DNA from: Prillingera fragicola
Taxonomy: Eukaryota; Basidiomycota; Tremellomycetes; Trichosporonales; Trichosporonaceae
DNA length: 64,000 nt
Direction of reading: 5' to 3'
Assembly (NCBI GenBank): GCA_002335605.1
Contig: BEDY01000010.1
Span: 186,001 to 250,000, forward strand
Both the position numbers and the translations under genes were made by a program. The first letter of the stretch is position 1. Every line of letters starts with the position of its first letter. The notes beneath the pieces are model-generated. The model saw only the letters and a program-made list of their open reading frames with translations. It was not told where the DNA came from and did not search any database. Of the stretch, positions 35,128 through 46,900 are shown piece after piece.

Positions 35128-36027
35128 CTACGCATCGCCGCCGCTAGCGGATCCGCAGGACCGCAGGATATACAGGGAACAAACCACCGCAAAGCCCAAC
35201 TTGGCACCCAACCCCGCACTGCTTGCTTGCACTTGGCATCCGCCCGACACGGTAGGAGTTGCTGCGGCCGTGCCCGCGGCCGAGCGTGCTGATTCCAGCT
35301 GCTTGAGCAACAGCGGCACACGGCGCGGCGCGAGGTGCGGCACGAGGTACCTTTTGAGCGTTACTTGGGCACATGGTGCGCATGTCCGCCCGTTCACGCC
35401 GATGGCAACGGGGGTGCCGCGTGGTGTCTGCATCGCTGTATGCGTGGTAGTATGCGGGCCAGCAAGCTGTGCAAGCTTCGAGTCGTCAGTGAGCAAGTAA
35501 ACCGAGTCCTTTCCTGTTGAAAGCCGTTTCTTGGCGAGGAGTCCGAGGCGAAGGAAGCCTTGGCTTGCTTCGAGTGGGGGCGGCACCGTTACGACTGTTC
35601 GACACGGCCACACCGCTGGCCACTGGGATCTGGGCGACCACTGCCAGCCAGCAAGCCAGCCGGCGAGTTGCTCAGGAGTGCAACTCGTCAACAGACCCTC
35701 ATCCTTGCCTTCAAATCCTGCCTGAAAAGCCCTGACAAAGACCTCCGAGACAATGTAAACAAAGCCACAGTCTTCTCGTCGCCCCACGTTCTGCGCAGCC
35801 CCCGGTGACGACGGGGACGGACTTGCGGCGGACGGGAGCTTGGCGGGGCTTTGGGGTTGAAGTGGCACCGATGGGTGGCCGGGGGAACTGCGCGGTCCTC
35901 TGTGCTGGTTTTTAGTTACTCGCGACTGCCTTTGTGCGTGGGCTTGCCTGAGCGCGGGGTCGTGGGATTCGCGTGCGGAGCGTGCGGCTGGTTCTTTGAT
36001 TGTTGAGAAATGTTCACTCATGGTCAT
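35128..36027 (-). CDS. doubtful ORF, 299 aa
   Basis: A long minus-strand frame starting MTMSEHFSTIKEPAARSARE. It has no recognisable domain, an irregular composition (Pro/Ser/Ala/Trp patches) and none of the third-position GC bias of neighbouring genes. It may be a chance frame in GC-rich DNA or include unrecognised introns. Listed because nothing else explains this part of the 6 kb gap. Confidence 0.2.
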   Translation of the reverse strand: MTMSEHFSTIKEPAARSARESHDPALRQAHAQRQSRVTKNQHRGPRSSPGHPSVPLQPQSPAKLPSAASPSPSSPGAAQNVGRREDCGFVYIVSEVFVRAFQAGFEGKDEGLLTSCTPEQLAGWLAGWQWSPRSQWPAVWPCRTVVTVPPPLEASQGFLRLGLLAKKRLSTGKDSVYLLTDDSKLAQLAGPHTTTHTAMQTPRGTPVAIGVNGRTCAPCAQVTLKRYLVPHLAPRRVPLLLKQLESARSAAGTAAATPTVSGGCQVQASSAGLGAKLGFAVVCSLYILRSCGSASGGDA

Positions 36028-37948
36028 GGTCGATATGGCACAGTTTAAACAGGATTTAACCGAGCGGTACCTTCAAATAATTCTTAAATTAATTGGAGTG
36101 CCACGATGCAAGATGCACTCTTGGCTCCTTCTGTCAGCGCTGTTGCGGGTCTCTCGTATCTATTCATTTTAGTTCCAGTAGACTTTGTACGACTCTGTTG
36201 ACGCTGTAAGTACATGAGCAGCAATCTGAGAGTCAATGTGTTGGGCGATCCCCAGTGTTGAGGTCAAATGCACATTCAAACGTGTGAAAATGGAGGACTG
36301 AAGACACTTGTGCTTGGGTCCCCAAAGGTTGGGAGCACGTATCGTAAAGCAGTACTCCCTAACCCTGCAGTTCAGACAAGCCTGCGCCGACTCCCACATG
36401 AGAACGTCACCAGAAGTGTTGACGCCGCAGAGTCAAACCGCCACACACCGCCCACTTAAGAATCGTGGGCATCCGCGCAATCGCGGGCAAACATCGCCTG
36501 CCATGCCCACATTCTCGGGGCAGCGTGAGAGATACAGTACCAGCTGCCACGTCATGCGAGGCACTATCACTTCGTTTGCCCACACTGAGCTACATCCCGG
36601 CATATACTCGGTGGGCCAGGACTGCTGCGCCAGGGGTGCCCAAGACTCGCAGCTGGCCAGGTAGTGAGAGGCCCAAACTTGCACGTTATGTCCCGCAGCG
36701 CAGGTGTGTTTTGGACCAGAACGTACCAGACGTGGGACATGGTGTGGCTTTCTCGCAGCTCGCGCAGTCTCGCAGCACGCAGTTCAAAACATCAGGTAGT
36801 GCGCCTCCACCCTGCATGTCACCGTCCCTGCGTTTGATCGTCATTGCTGCAGTGGCAATCCCTCCATGCGCAGCATCGCACACCTATGCAGCATCGGCAT
36901 AGACGTACAGACAAGTGACACCCACAGCCCGCTCCCACGGCTGCACACGGCAACAGCTGTGCACAAGCAGAGACTGACCTCATATTCCACACCTGAACAA
37001 ACCCGTCGCCACATCCTCTGACGACGTCTTCCCAGCAACCAACGTGTGAGTGAACCTCCACACACAGAGCAGTGGCGGTTTCACCATCCCGGCGACACAA
37101 TTTGCCGAAGCAACACGACATTATCACACCTGCCCACGCCACGACCGCGACTCCCCCAATCACCCTTTGAGCCCAAGCGAGCACCGACCTATACCGACGA
37201 GGGCCATGGTCGGAAACGCACGTCGATCACAGGATTCCAGGAATCGGGCCTTGTGCTACCAGCCTGGGCGAATGGGCGCTGATCGACGACGTAGATCCCA
37301 CATCGACCACGCACGCAGGCACTCACACCCATTGCCACAGTCCGAGGCGTGTCTTCGAGGACGCTTGCTACCCACGTTGGCTTGCGCTCCCACTAGGCAT
37401 CTGCGAGTGTGCCAGCCCGAGCAAGGCAGACCCGATGGCAAGAGTAGGTTCGGGCTCGGGAAAGCGGCACCGTCGCGCGCCGCTCTTGCCCCGGACCAAC
37501 CACGATGAGCTGTACCTGGCGGACGCTGCCTTGTTCGCTTTAAGCGTTTTGCCTCCAGGGGCAGCACAGTGCAAGCAGCAGTGCAAGCAGAGGAGTAGCC
37601 GTCGCTGACCTGAGGGGGTGAAGATGGGTCCGCTCGGTCCGGGTACACACTGGGTTCGGAAGGGGAATCCTGGGTGCTGATCCGCCGATCATTGAGGATC
37701 GGCACGATCCCTTTGGCACCGAGGGCTGTTTACTGGCCAGTGATTTATGGATACAGGGACAGACACTGAGCAGGTGGGGAGCAGGGATCGGTATGCATTC
37801 CGAATCGCATTGGGACAGGCTCAGTGGCCATTCGTGCGTGTCAGATGGATGCCTGGTGCAGAGGGTGCGGTCAGGCCCGCGTCGGCTTGTGCCTGGTCTC
37901 TCGGTCCGTTAGGAAAAAGTCGTTCAGTCACGTTTGTTTCGACATTGG

Positions 37949-38296
37949 TTAGTGACCACGGGTGTAGCTGATGAGACGTGGGTGGATGCTGTGATGGCTA
38001 CGAAGGAGATGCCTGTTGTGGAGCGTAGCATGTGCCATTAGGTGAAGACTAGGATGCGTGGAGGGCAGGATTATTTTGCCGGGCATACGATGGTGGAATG
38101 GATCAACCGAGGTAGAGCAAAGCAGCAGCAAGTAGCTTACGGCAGCAACGATGACTAGCACCAAGTAGTGGCGATAGAGGTTATCCGTGTCGGTGGATCC
38201 GGCGGCGAGATTGGGCGCCGCTGCTCCTCCTGCGTCGCTGCTCTTCATCTGCTCATCTCCTGCAGATGTTGTTGCCGCTGCCAACGCGCTCTGCAT
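37949..38296 (-). CDS. possible small single-pass membrane protein
   Basis: Frame of 115 aa starting MQSALAAATTSAGDE. The first ~40 residues are a soluble Ala/Ser/Asp-rich segment (SSDAGGAAAPNLAAGSTDTD). Then comes NLYRHY and a hydrophobic stretch (YLVLVIVAAVSYLLLLC) that would span a membrane. A GTAAGC donor at minus 38140, inside the helix after VIVAA, might mark an intron; I could not place a convincing second exon, so the C-terminus is uncertain. The composition of the first 52 codons looks coding. Function unknown. Confidence 0.4.
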   Translation of the reverse strand: MQSALAAATTSAGDEQMKSSDAGGAAAPNLAAGSTDTDNLYRHYLVLVIVAAVSYLLLLCSTSVDPFHHRMPGKIILPSTHPSLHLMAHATLHNRHLLRSHHSIHPRLISYTRGH

Positions 38297-38861
38297 TTTG
38301 GGACCTTTTGGACCTTATTTTTCCCTGGCAATCTGCGACTCATCCCACCCCCCGGCCGCTCGCAGCAGCGCAGAGTGGTCACCGCTTGCCCAGCCGGCCG
38401 CCACCGCCGCCGGCCGCTTCAAACCCACTCCTCATACCACAACTCCTCTACGGCTGGACCTGCTCACCCACTACAGTCTGCGTCGTCCATCACTCTCCTT
38501 GTCTTGACCCACATCGCCTCTCATCGACATTCTCTCTCTCCTGGACATGCTGGCTCGCCCGAATCCATTCTAGCTTAACTACATACCACCGACTCGCCAA
38601 CTTCCCCACGCAGCCCCCCGTCCCGGCAGACCACCACACATTCCTCACTAGCTGCATTAATTTGACCTCGCCGCCGCTTTGCCTTCACCACCCTTCATCA
38701 CATTTGCCCATTGTCCTATCCCACACAACATACGCCTCCCACAACACCGTCACAACTACATCCTCCCCCCTGTGCCATCCTAGGACAGTGGCATGGGTGC
38801 GCAAGTCTCCCTCCAGTCTCTCACCAGTCCTCAGCCAACCATCTATTCTCGGTCATCCACC

Positions 38862-41800
38862 ATGAACGAGAATGGCAGCGGTACCATCCCTCGGTACGAG
38901 GTTGCACCTCGGACAGACGAGGAGTGGGCAGAGGCATTGAAAAAGTAGGCCATCCCAGCGAGAGCATGCACTGACCACCTCCCAGCTTTGGATCAGACCG
39001 AGTCTACGAGTTTCCTCTCTCCGGCAAGCCTTCCCACGCGTCGCGACCACGACCACTCCAGACGCACGTTTCCTATCAAGAGCTGACGCGCCGGAGCACC
39101 CACCCAGGCAGCCAGCTTAACCGCTCCGAGGTCGTGGATGCGCCGTTGATCCACCGCGACGGTCCCAACGCTATCAACAGCTTGACAAACGAGGACGAGA
39201 TGGACTGGAGCGATGAACCACAAGAGCGCGTGTCCCGCCAGTTTACTTGGAGTCTCCTCGGCTCGTCCGAGGACAAGAGCATGTCCACCGACGGCTCGTA
39301 CTGGGGCAACCAGTCTTTGTTTGATTCCCACCACTTGGCCAATGGGTCACAGGACGCCAACGGTGTCGCGCCAATGCAGGAAGCCGAGGCCCGGTGCGAC
39401 ATGTCGCAGTGTGATCAAGCGTCCGCCATGCCTTTGAAACCTCACAATGGGCTCGGCGCCTTTGAGCAACGCTACGAGGTCGTCGAGGCTGTCGGGCTCC
39501 CACGGCCCTCGCCACCAGAAATCACAGATAACGGCTACTGCGCCGAGATGGAGCGCCAGCGCATTCGCAGGCTGTACGAGGAGGAAGGGTGGTTGCGCAG
39601 TCCAGACCCGAGCTCCAAGACTAGGCTTCTTCGCTCTCGCGTCGTGCGCCGCCTAGGCCTCAACGCCGAGGACCCGACGGGGGAGCGCTTTGCCGTTATC
39701 GCAAAATACGCCGAGCTTGCCATGTTGGTGAGTAGTCGTCCGGCAGTGCATGGCTAACGTCCAGACATTCAACTGCTCACTCGGCGGCGTAACCGTCATC
39801 CGCGGCTCACAGGAAGACGTCTACCTGCCCAACCTCGACAAGCAGTCGTTCTCCATGGGTCTGAGCGGATGCCCGAGTGGCCACGCAGTCATTAATGGAG
39901 AGGAACAGTGCCTGGTTGTCGCAGACATGAACCAGGACTGGAGGTTCAAGGCTTGCCCGACACGACTAGGACCCGGCACGGAACAGTTCTACGCCGCTGC
40001 GCCGTTGCGATACCACCTCCAGAATGACGAGTTTGTCGACTTTGGAGTTCTCGCCATTTTGGACGTCAAGCAGCGCGACGTGTTTGACGACCGCGAGCAG
40101 GCAGTCCTCATGCGTCTCGCCAACATGCTCGTCTACCAGCTTGCCACTTTGCAGAGTGAGCTCACCGCCACAAAGTCGGCAAGCATGTACGAAGCTAGCG
40201 TCGACTTTTTGCGGCGCTCCTTGTTGCCCAACCGCGGAATGCCTGCGGCCCCAGCAAAACCGGCCGAAAAGACCAACGGCACAAGCAAGAAGCGCGAGCG
40301 GCCGCCCACACGGCCAAAGTCAAAGCTGTCCAAGCAGCGAACGACCAGGGCTGGCAGTGCTGCCAGCCTCGCGACGTCGGTCAAATCAATGGAACCCGTG
40401 CGCGCGACAAAAACGGGTCCCAAGGACTCGCGGTCGACCAAGCGCAAGGACATGGCATCACAGCAGTTGACGTTCAAGGATGCTTCGGATACACTACGCG
40501 GTATCCTCGATGCCGACGCAGTATGTCTCGTCGACATGCACGACCACCAGCTGTTTGTGCGCAAGACGTACGCCAAGGACACCAACTCGTTGTCCAAAGA
40601 GGCCATCATCACCGAGTTTTTGCAAGGCAAGCCATGGCCGACGCACGTCGAGCCCGTCGTCACCTACACTGCTGGGGCACCCGAGTCTGGCGTCTCCGTT
40701 CTCGGTCAGAGCGTTGAGCCTGGCGTCGAGTTTCGCTTTGAGCAGTCGAACGGCACTCAGGCATTGTCTGGCCTTGTCAGCCGATACCTCACCACTCGCC
40801 AGGTGTGGTGGGACCGCAAAGATCCAGAAGACGAGCTGGCCATGTCCGTCATGGACATGATGCCCGAGGGCACGCAGTCGGTACTGGCCACGACGTTTAT
40901 GAGCTACGACGGAACCCTGCGCAGCGCAGTGTTTGCTGCGTGGAAGAAGGCGCCTAGCAAGTTTGACGATTCGATCAGGCTGGCGCTGCCCTTTGTATGG
41001 ATTATCGGCACCACGCTCGTGTCGAGTCTTGCGCTGCTGCATGTGCGCCAGCTCGAGGAGAGCCAGATCACCTACTCCAACCTGCAGGCGCACGAACTGC
41101 GGACACCACTGCACCAGATTCTCGCAATCACCCAGCTCTTGCGTTCGAGCATGAGCGACATGGCAGAGGCGCCCCAGGTCGCCGAGCCCGGATCGCAAAG
41201 CAACACCATCACTGTGCAACAGATTCGCGACTTGATGCCCTTCCTCGACGCGATCGACACGTCGGGCAAGACTCTGCACGGCATTGTCGACAATATTCTC
41301 GTCTGGCTTGATCTCAAGGCAAAGGACACGCGTCTCGAGACTTCGACCCAGCACCTGATAATGGGCGCCGACGGCGCGCCGAAGCCCATTGGCACCATGC
41401 TCGAAGAGCTCATCCAAGAGTCATACGACGAGGATCAGCGCAACCGCCGCGGATCAGGGCAGGAGGCCAACATTGAGACAATATTTGAGATCTCGCCGCT
41501 CCTCGCCGAGCAGGTCACCGAGGATGCTGGTGGCGCCCTACGCAAGGCCATCGGCAAGTTGCTTCAGAACGCGTATCGCTATGTCGAGGGCCGCGGCGTC
41601 GTTTCGATAACTGTCGACGACGTCCAGGCCATGCCCCCAGAAGGGTACGAGTACCTCTCGTCCATGCGCCGGGTCGCCATCACAATCTCGGACAATGGTC
41701 GCGGCATGTCGCTCGAATTTGTGCGCGACAAGCTCGGCGAGCCGTGGACCAAGGAAGACTTTTATGCTACCGGCTCGGGTCTCTCGGTGCACCTCGCGTA

Positions 41801-43145
41801 TCGCATCATTGACATTATGGGCGGCCAGATGGAGATTTCGTCGGCGCCTGGCGCAGGATGTACAGTCTCAATCGAGGTGCCGCTCCCGCGAGTCATACGG
41901 TCGGCGCCTTCACCCGTGCTCGCGCCCGTGGCCCGTCCTCAGGTTGGTCTGCTCGGATTCGACATCGACCCAGCATGCAACCTCCAGACTCTCGGCGAGT
42001 CGCTGGCGCGCCAGTACATCAAGCACGGGTGCGACATTGTTCCTGTCGATCAGGCCGAGCTTGTCATTGCCGACGCGTCGCTCGAGGACTGTGAACAAGG
42101 CTTACAGCTGCTTAACAGTGTCAAGGCCCCACACCTCGTCATCCTTGTCAGCGACGAGCCGCAACTCAACGCCCACCCCGCTGTCTATACTCCATCCCCC
42201 AACGTCCTTCTTCGCCGCCTCGCCAAGCCCGTGACCCCAACACTAATCTACAACACCCTTCAGCGTCCCAACCCGACAGTGGCCGAGTGCCGACCCCGCG
42301 CACACTTTGACGATGCGTCACTTGCCAAAGTGGCTATAAACGCCTCAGCGCAGCAGGCCCTCAGTGGCGCCATAGGCCACTGCACCTGGCGACGTGGTCT
42401 GAGCAACATTGAGGATGCCGTGGCGAGTCTTTGCCTCGGCGACTACTTTTCCGCACGCCGCTCAAAGGCGCCGTCCGTGTCGTCAAACTCGAGCAAGTGG
42501 TCTGAAGGTACCCCTACCGCCAGCACCCCCGACGGCTCACCGCGGGTCAGCACGCCGACGTGGCAGCAGCTTGGCGCGTCGTCGCCTGTGACCACGCCCT
42601 CAGACGAGCTCGAGTCTGTCGAACCAACCACGCCTAGCGAGGGGGACGAGCGCCTCATGCTCCCCGGGAGCATGTCCTCTACTGTAGTCCTGGCGGAGCC
42701 GGTACCGCGCACCCAGGTGCTCGTCGTCGAGGACAATGTCATTAACCGCAAGATTCTCGTCAAGATTCTCTCCGTCGCAGTCGGCAGCCTCGACATTTTT
42801 GAAGCCGAAGACGGCGTCGTGGCCGTGGAAAAGTTTCAGAGCTTTACTTCGCCGGCAATCGTGCTTCTCGACATCAACATGCCCCGCATGGACGGCTACG
42901 CCGCTGCCACCCAGATGCGCGAGCTCGAGAAGCGCCGCGCGCTGGAACTGTACGGCACGCAGGGTGAGACGCCCGCCATTCGCTCCAAGATTATCGCCGT
43001 CTCGGCGCTCGCTGGCGACGACGACAAGCGCCGCGGCCTCGTCGAGTGCGGCATGGACGCGTGGCTCACCAAGCCGTGCCCCAAGGCGACACTCCAAAAG
43101 GTCGTCGAGGAGGCCAGGCAGGAGATTCTCAGCATGAAGACCTGA
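38862..43145 (+). CDS. soluble hybrid histidine kinase (GAF-HisKA-HATPase-REC)
   Basis: Exons 38862-38944, 38986-39727 and 39765-43145 (introns of 41 and 37 nt) give 1401 aa. The first ~240 residues are poorly conserved. A GAF-like region follows (ERFAVIAKYAELAML-TFNCSLGG ... DRE QAVLMRLANMLVYQLA), split by the second intron, then a basic linker. HisKA carries the phospho-acceptor His718 in LQAHELRTPLHQI. The ATPase has an N-box (LLQNAYRYVEG), G1 (ISDNGRGMS) and G2 (GSGLSVHLA). The C-terminal receiver has VVEDN, the phospho-Asp1311 in VLLDINMPRMDG, a VSA motif and the KP lysine (WLTKPCP). No membrane helix is evident, so it should be a cytosolic sensor passing phosphate through an Hpt protein (Ypd1) to Skn7/Ssk1-type regulators. 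The stimulus is unknown. It converges with POL1. Confidence 0.94.
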
Positions 43146-43953
43146 GTCCCCTTCTGCGCCACTGCCACAACCTCGCCAGCTTGTCATTCAACACACGCCA
43201 CAGACCAGCAAGCTATCGCGACAAGCCACCGCTCCTCCACATGCGCAACACTGCGCACACACTGCATATACTTAGACCTCTCTTTTTTACTACTCTCTCC
43301 CGTCCTTTACGTCTCAAGCATTCATTGAAAAAATAGGGTATCTGGGCGTTCGGCGGTGAGCGCGGTTTTTGTTTGTATCACATCACTTTGTCGACTTTGT
43401 ACTTGCGCATGCAAACCACATCTGCACGCTGTCAAACGAGCGAACGAACGGCGCTGTCGTGCCAGTGTTCTAGAAGAACCCCTCACCATGCAAAGTGGGC
43501 TTCAATCTGCTTTAAGTGATTCCAAGAAACCGAGTTCGTCGTCGACACAGTGAAGATGATGCTGACGTTCCCGATGATTCATGAGTACCGGGTGCTTCAT
43601 ACACTGCATGTAAACCCACAGGGTTGGGTCCGCCATGATACCGAGGCAGACGTGGTCTCAACTGCGGGTGCCGGCAGCCGGAAAGTCTGGAACGATAGTC
43701 AGTCGGAACTGCAAAGAGTGGGTGACCTCGCAATTCCGGCCATGTTGTTCGAAACAAACCCTGTTCCGTAATCTAAACTCCTATGCTACCAATGCATGTC
43801 ATGTATACAAATCGTGCCTCATCACTCGTATGCCCCTCCCAACTCAAAAGTCTGGGTCTGCTCCGCCATGTCGGCCCCCGGCGTCAAGCCTTCCCGGAAG
43901 CCAACCACGGCTCGAGGTCCCGGCGCGGACCCGCCGACGTCGTCGCTCCACTA
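43146..43953. other. 0.8 kb intergenic between convergent genes
   Basis: 3' flanks of the histidine kinase (+) and POL1 (-). No gene seen. Confidence 0.4.
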
Positions 43954-46900
43954 CTATGCAATCTTGATGCGCTCCATGAACCCAAACAAACTGCCCATGT
44001 CGACGTACCGCCTCCCATTGCGGTCGAGATAGGCGTTGGCCGTCGCAAGGCCCTTGGCCAACAACGGTCCGTTGGTAGCGACCATGGCGCGGACTTGGTC
44101 AAACCGCGCTCCTCCCCGCGATGCTGAGAGCGCCTTGTCGCCGTCAAACAGGGTGCGCAGGTAGAGAAGCTGGTTGTACAGCGCCGTGTCCGTGTATTCG
44201 AGGTGCACAGTGCCCTTGCACCCGGGCCGGTTAAAGCCCAGGCAGCGCTTGCCGTACACGCTCATGGCGCGGGTGCGGGCGCCGCAGTCGTCGGCGTCGC
44301 ACACGGTCCAGCCGAGATAGTATTTCGAGATGAATCCACGGATTTGGTTCTCGACTTGGAGCGCAACGCTAGGAGCAGGCACTGGCTTGTCGCAGCCGGG
44401 ACATACTAGACCATGTCCTGTCAAACGTACACCGCCGTCGTCATCGGCCGCCGTTGCCGTCGCGCCAATTCCATCAAACACCCAGCTGGCATCGCACGAC
44501 GGACAGCGCACACGCAGCCGCTCGCAATCCTTGAACCTTTCGGTATCCGAGATTTGCGAGTCGAGAGAGAAGAACGTGCGCTCAGCCACCTCCTGGTTGA
44601 GATTCGAGTAACGGGCGGGATCGAGACCAAGACACTCGGCAAGGCGAGCGCGCTCGGTCCCCTCGATGCTCTCACAAAGACGAAGCACAGGCTGCAGCAC
44701 TTGTCCGTCGAGGTAGAGGTCGTAGTCAATCTTGAGCTCGGAACCAGCGCGGCGCAGGTCGTCGGGGTGGAATGCGCGGTCGGCCTGAGCAGAGCGCGCC
44801 GACTTGCCGTCGGTGCCCATACACAGGATGTAGGGGATGACGTCGTGGGCGCGGACCGAGGCGCCCTTGGCCTTCATGCGGAGAGCCACTTGGACGTGGG
44901 GCTGCGACTTTTTGTCGGGGTAGTCTTCCGGGTTCTTTCCAAGACGCTTGAAGATGATAAAGTCGTCGAGCGGGACGGCGCCGCTGCGGACAGTGTCGCC
45001 GAGCTCGATGAGGTACTCGTGAATCTTGGCAACAACGTTCTCGGTCGCGTCGCCTGACAGGATCTCCTTGAGCACAGCACCCGAAGCGTCCTTGGACAGC
45101 TTTGAGTACTCGCGACGCTTCATGTCGAGACCCTTGACTTCTGTCGAGCGCTCGCCAGCCTCGTCAATCTTCACAGCAGCATACTTCTTCTTATTGAGGA
45201 GCAGCACGCGCTCAAACGTCGCGTCGAGGTCAATCTCGAGCAGCTTGTACCGCTCATTGACGAGCTTTTTGAACTCGTTGGCAATCTTGAGCGCCTCGGG
45301 AAAGGTGTTGACGTTCGAGTTGACAAACACCGAGTCAGTGTCACCATAGACGACGTCGAGGGAGAGCGACTCGGCGAGTTCACGCGTGTGGGTGAGAATC
45401 TCACGACCCTTGAAGGTAGTGAGAGCCGCGAGGGGGCGCGATGAGAAACGCGAACCGGCAAATCCGAGACAGCCGTACATCGAGTTGGCAGTGAGCTTGA
45501 GTGCTTGCTGCTTGATGTCCCAGGCCTGGAGCTTGGCAGCCGAGGCGTTCTTGTCCTTCATCAGGCCCTTGACCTGGCGACGGCGGTTGACGAGCGTAGC
45601 AATAATACGAGGGAGAACACCCTGCGCGACTTCGGACGAGGGGACGTTCGGAATCTCGCCCTCCTCCTCGTCGCTCTCCTCTTTGCGTTCAACAGTCGTA
45701 AAGTCGATGTTGTACTCTTGGATGATACTGGGGTAAAGACTGTTAAAGTCCATGACAAGTATGTATGTGTCCCAGAGACCACGCTTGGGCTCAAAGACAA
45801 GACCACCGGCATACTTTGCTTTGCCGCGCTTGTGGCCCTGGTTGACCTCGACCTCTTCGCCATCTTCATCGACAATCTTGACCTTGTTGGAGCGGAAATG
45901 CTTGTCGGGGCACACATACTTGAGCTTGTGGAACTCGTGGAGCAGAATAAACTCGTTGCGCACGGCACGACCACCGTTGAGCGTCAGGCTCCACGAGTTG
46001 CCCGCCAGGTTCGTGAGCTGCTTGGTGAGGGCAAGCAGCTGGACACGAGAGGCGATAGCCATCTGGAAGAAGGCGTCAATCTCGGCGAGACGGATAAACT
46101 GCACGAGCTTGTCGGCCGTGCTGAGCGTGTGGTCAAAGTACGTGTGCGTGTCTTCAGGGTCAATGTCTTCGCGGGTGATCTTGAGATGCGTCGCGACCAT
46201 CTCAGTCAGCGACCAGGTGGTCGACGAAACCATGCCCTTCGCGGCATCACTCGACAGGTCGGCGACAAGACGACCAGCCATGAGACGGACATTGTTGCCC
46301 GCCTTGCTGATGGTAAAGCCCTTGCGCCTGAAACGACCGATACGGCTCCAGTGGTCCGCCTTGAGCTCCTTGAGACGGTACAGGAGGGCCTCAAAGTTGT
46401 TGCCGAGAAAGTTGTGGCCAACAATGACATCGGGGTCGTGCCTCTGGATCGTGGCGAGGAGAGCGTTGAGAAGCGCACGCTCGGCACGAACAGCCTGGAA
46501 GGGCTGGCGCTTGTCACGGCCGCGTTCCTCGAGACCAGGAGGGAACTTTTCAATGGGGCGGACGATAGTGCTCAGCGAGCTGGGCTGGCGGTCAGGTGGG
46601 GTGGGGTCGTCGAGCGACACACCCTCCCAAGTACGAGTGGTGGCGACGAGAATCTCAGTCTTGTTCTCGCGGTGGTTGACGATAGTGCGGAGAGCGATAC
46701 TCATCATGGTGAGAGGAGGAGTGTCCTTGGGCGCGTTGACATCGTCGTCATCAAAGGGGTTGACCTTCTTGGGGTCGTCCACAGTAAACTCAATCTTGCA
46801 CCACGACGCAGCCTTGGTGGCAAGGTCGGGAGCGGTAATGTTGAGCCAGCAAGGACCCATGATGCGGCGCTTGAGAGCCAGCAGCTCGAAAGGACTAGTG

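Larger units (their letters stand above)
32867..38861. other. 6 kb gene-poor tract
   Basis: Holds only weak candidates: a 299-codon minus frame at 35128-36027 and a small membrane protein at 37949-38296. A GGC run (33392-33411), a 13-bp direct repeat (34658-34670 and 34681-34693) and an AT-rich patch near 36030-36100 also occur. No transposon signature was found. Confidence 0.45.
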
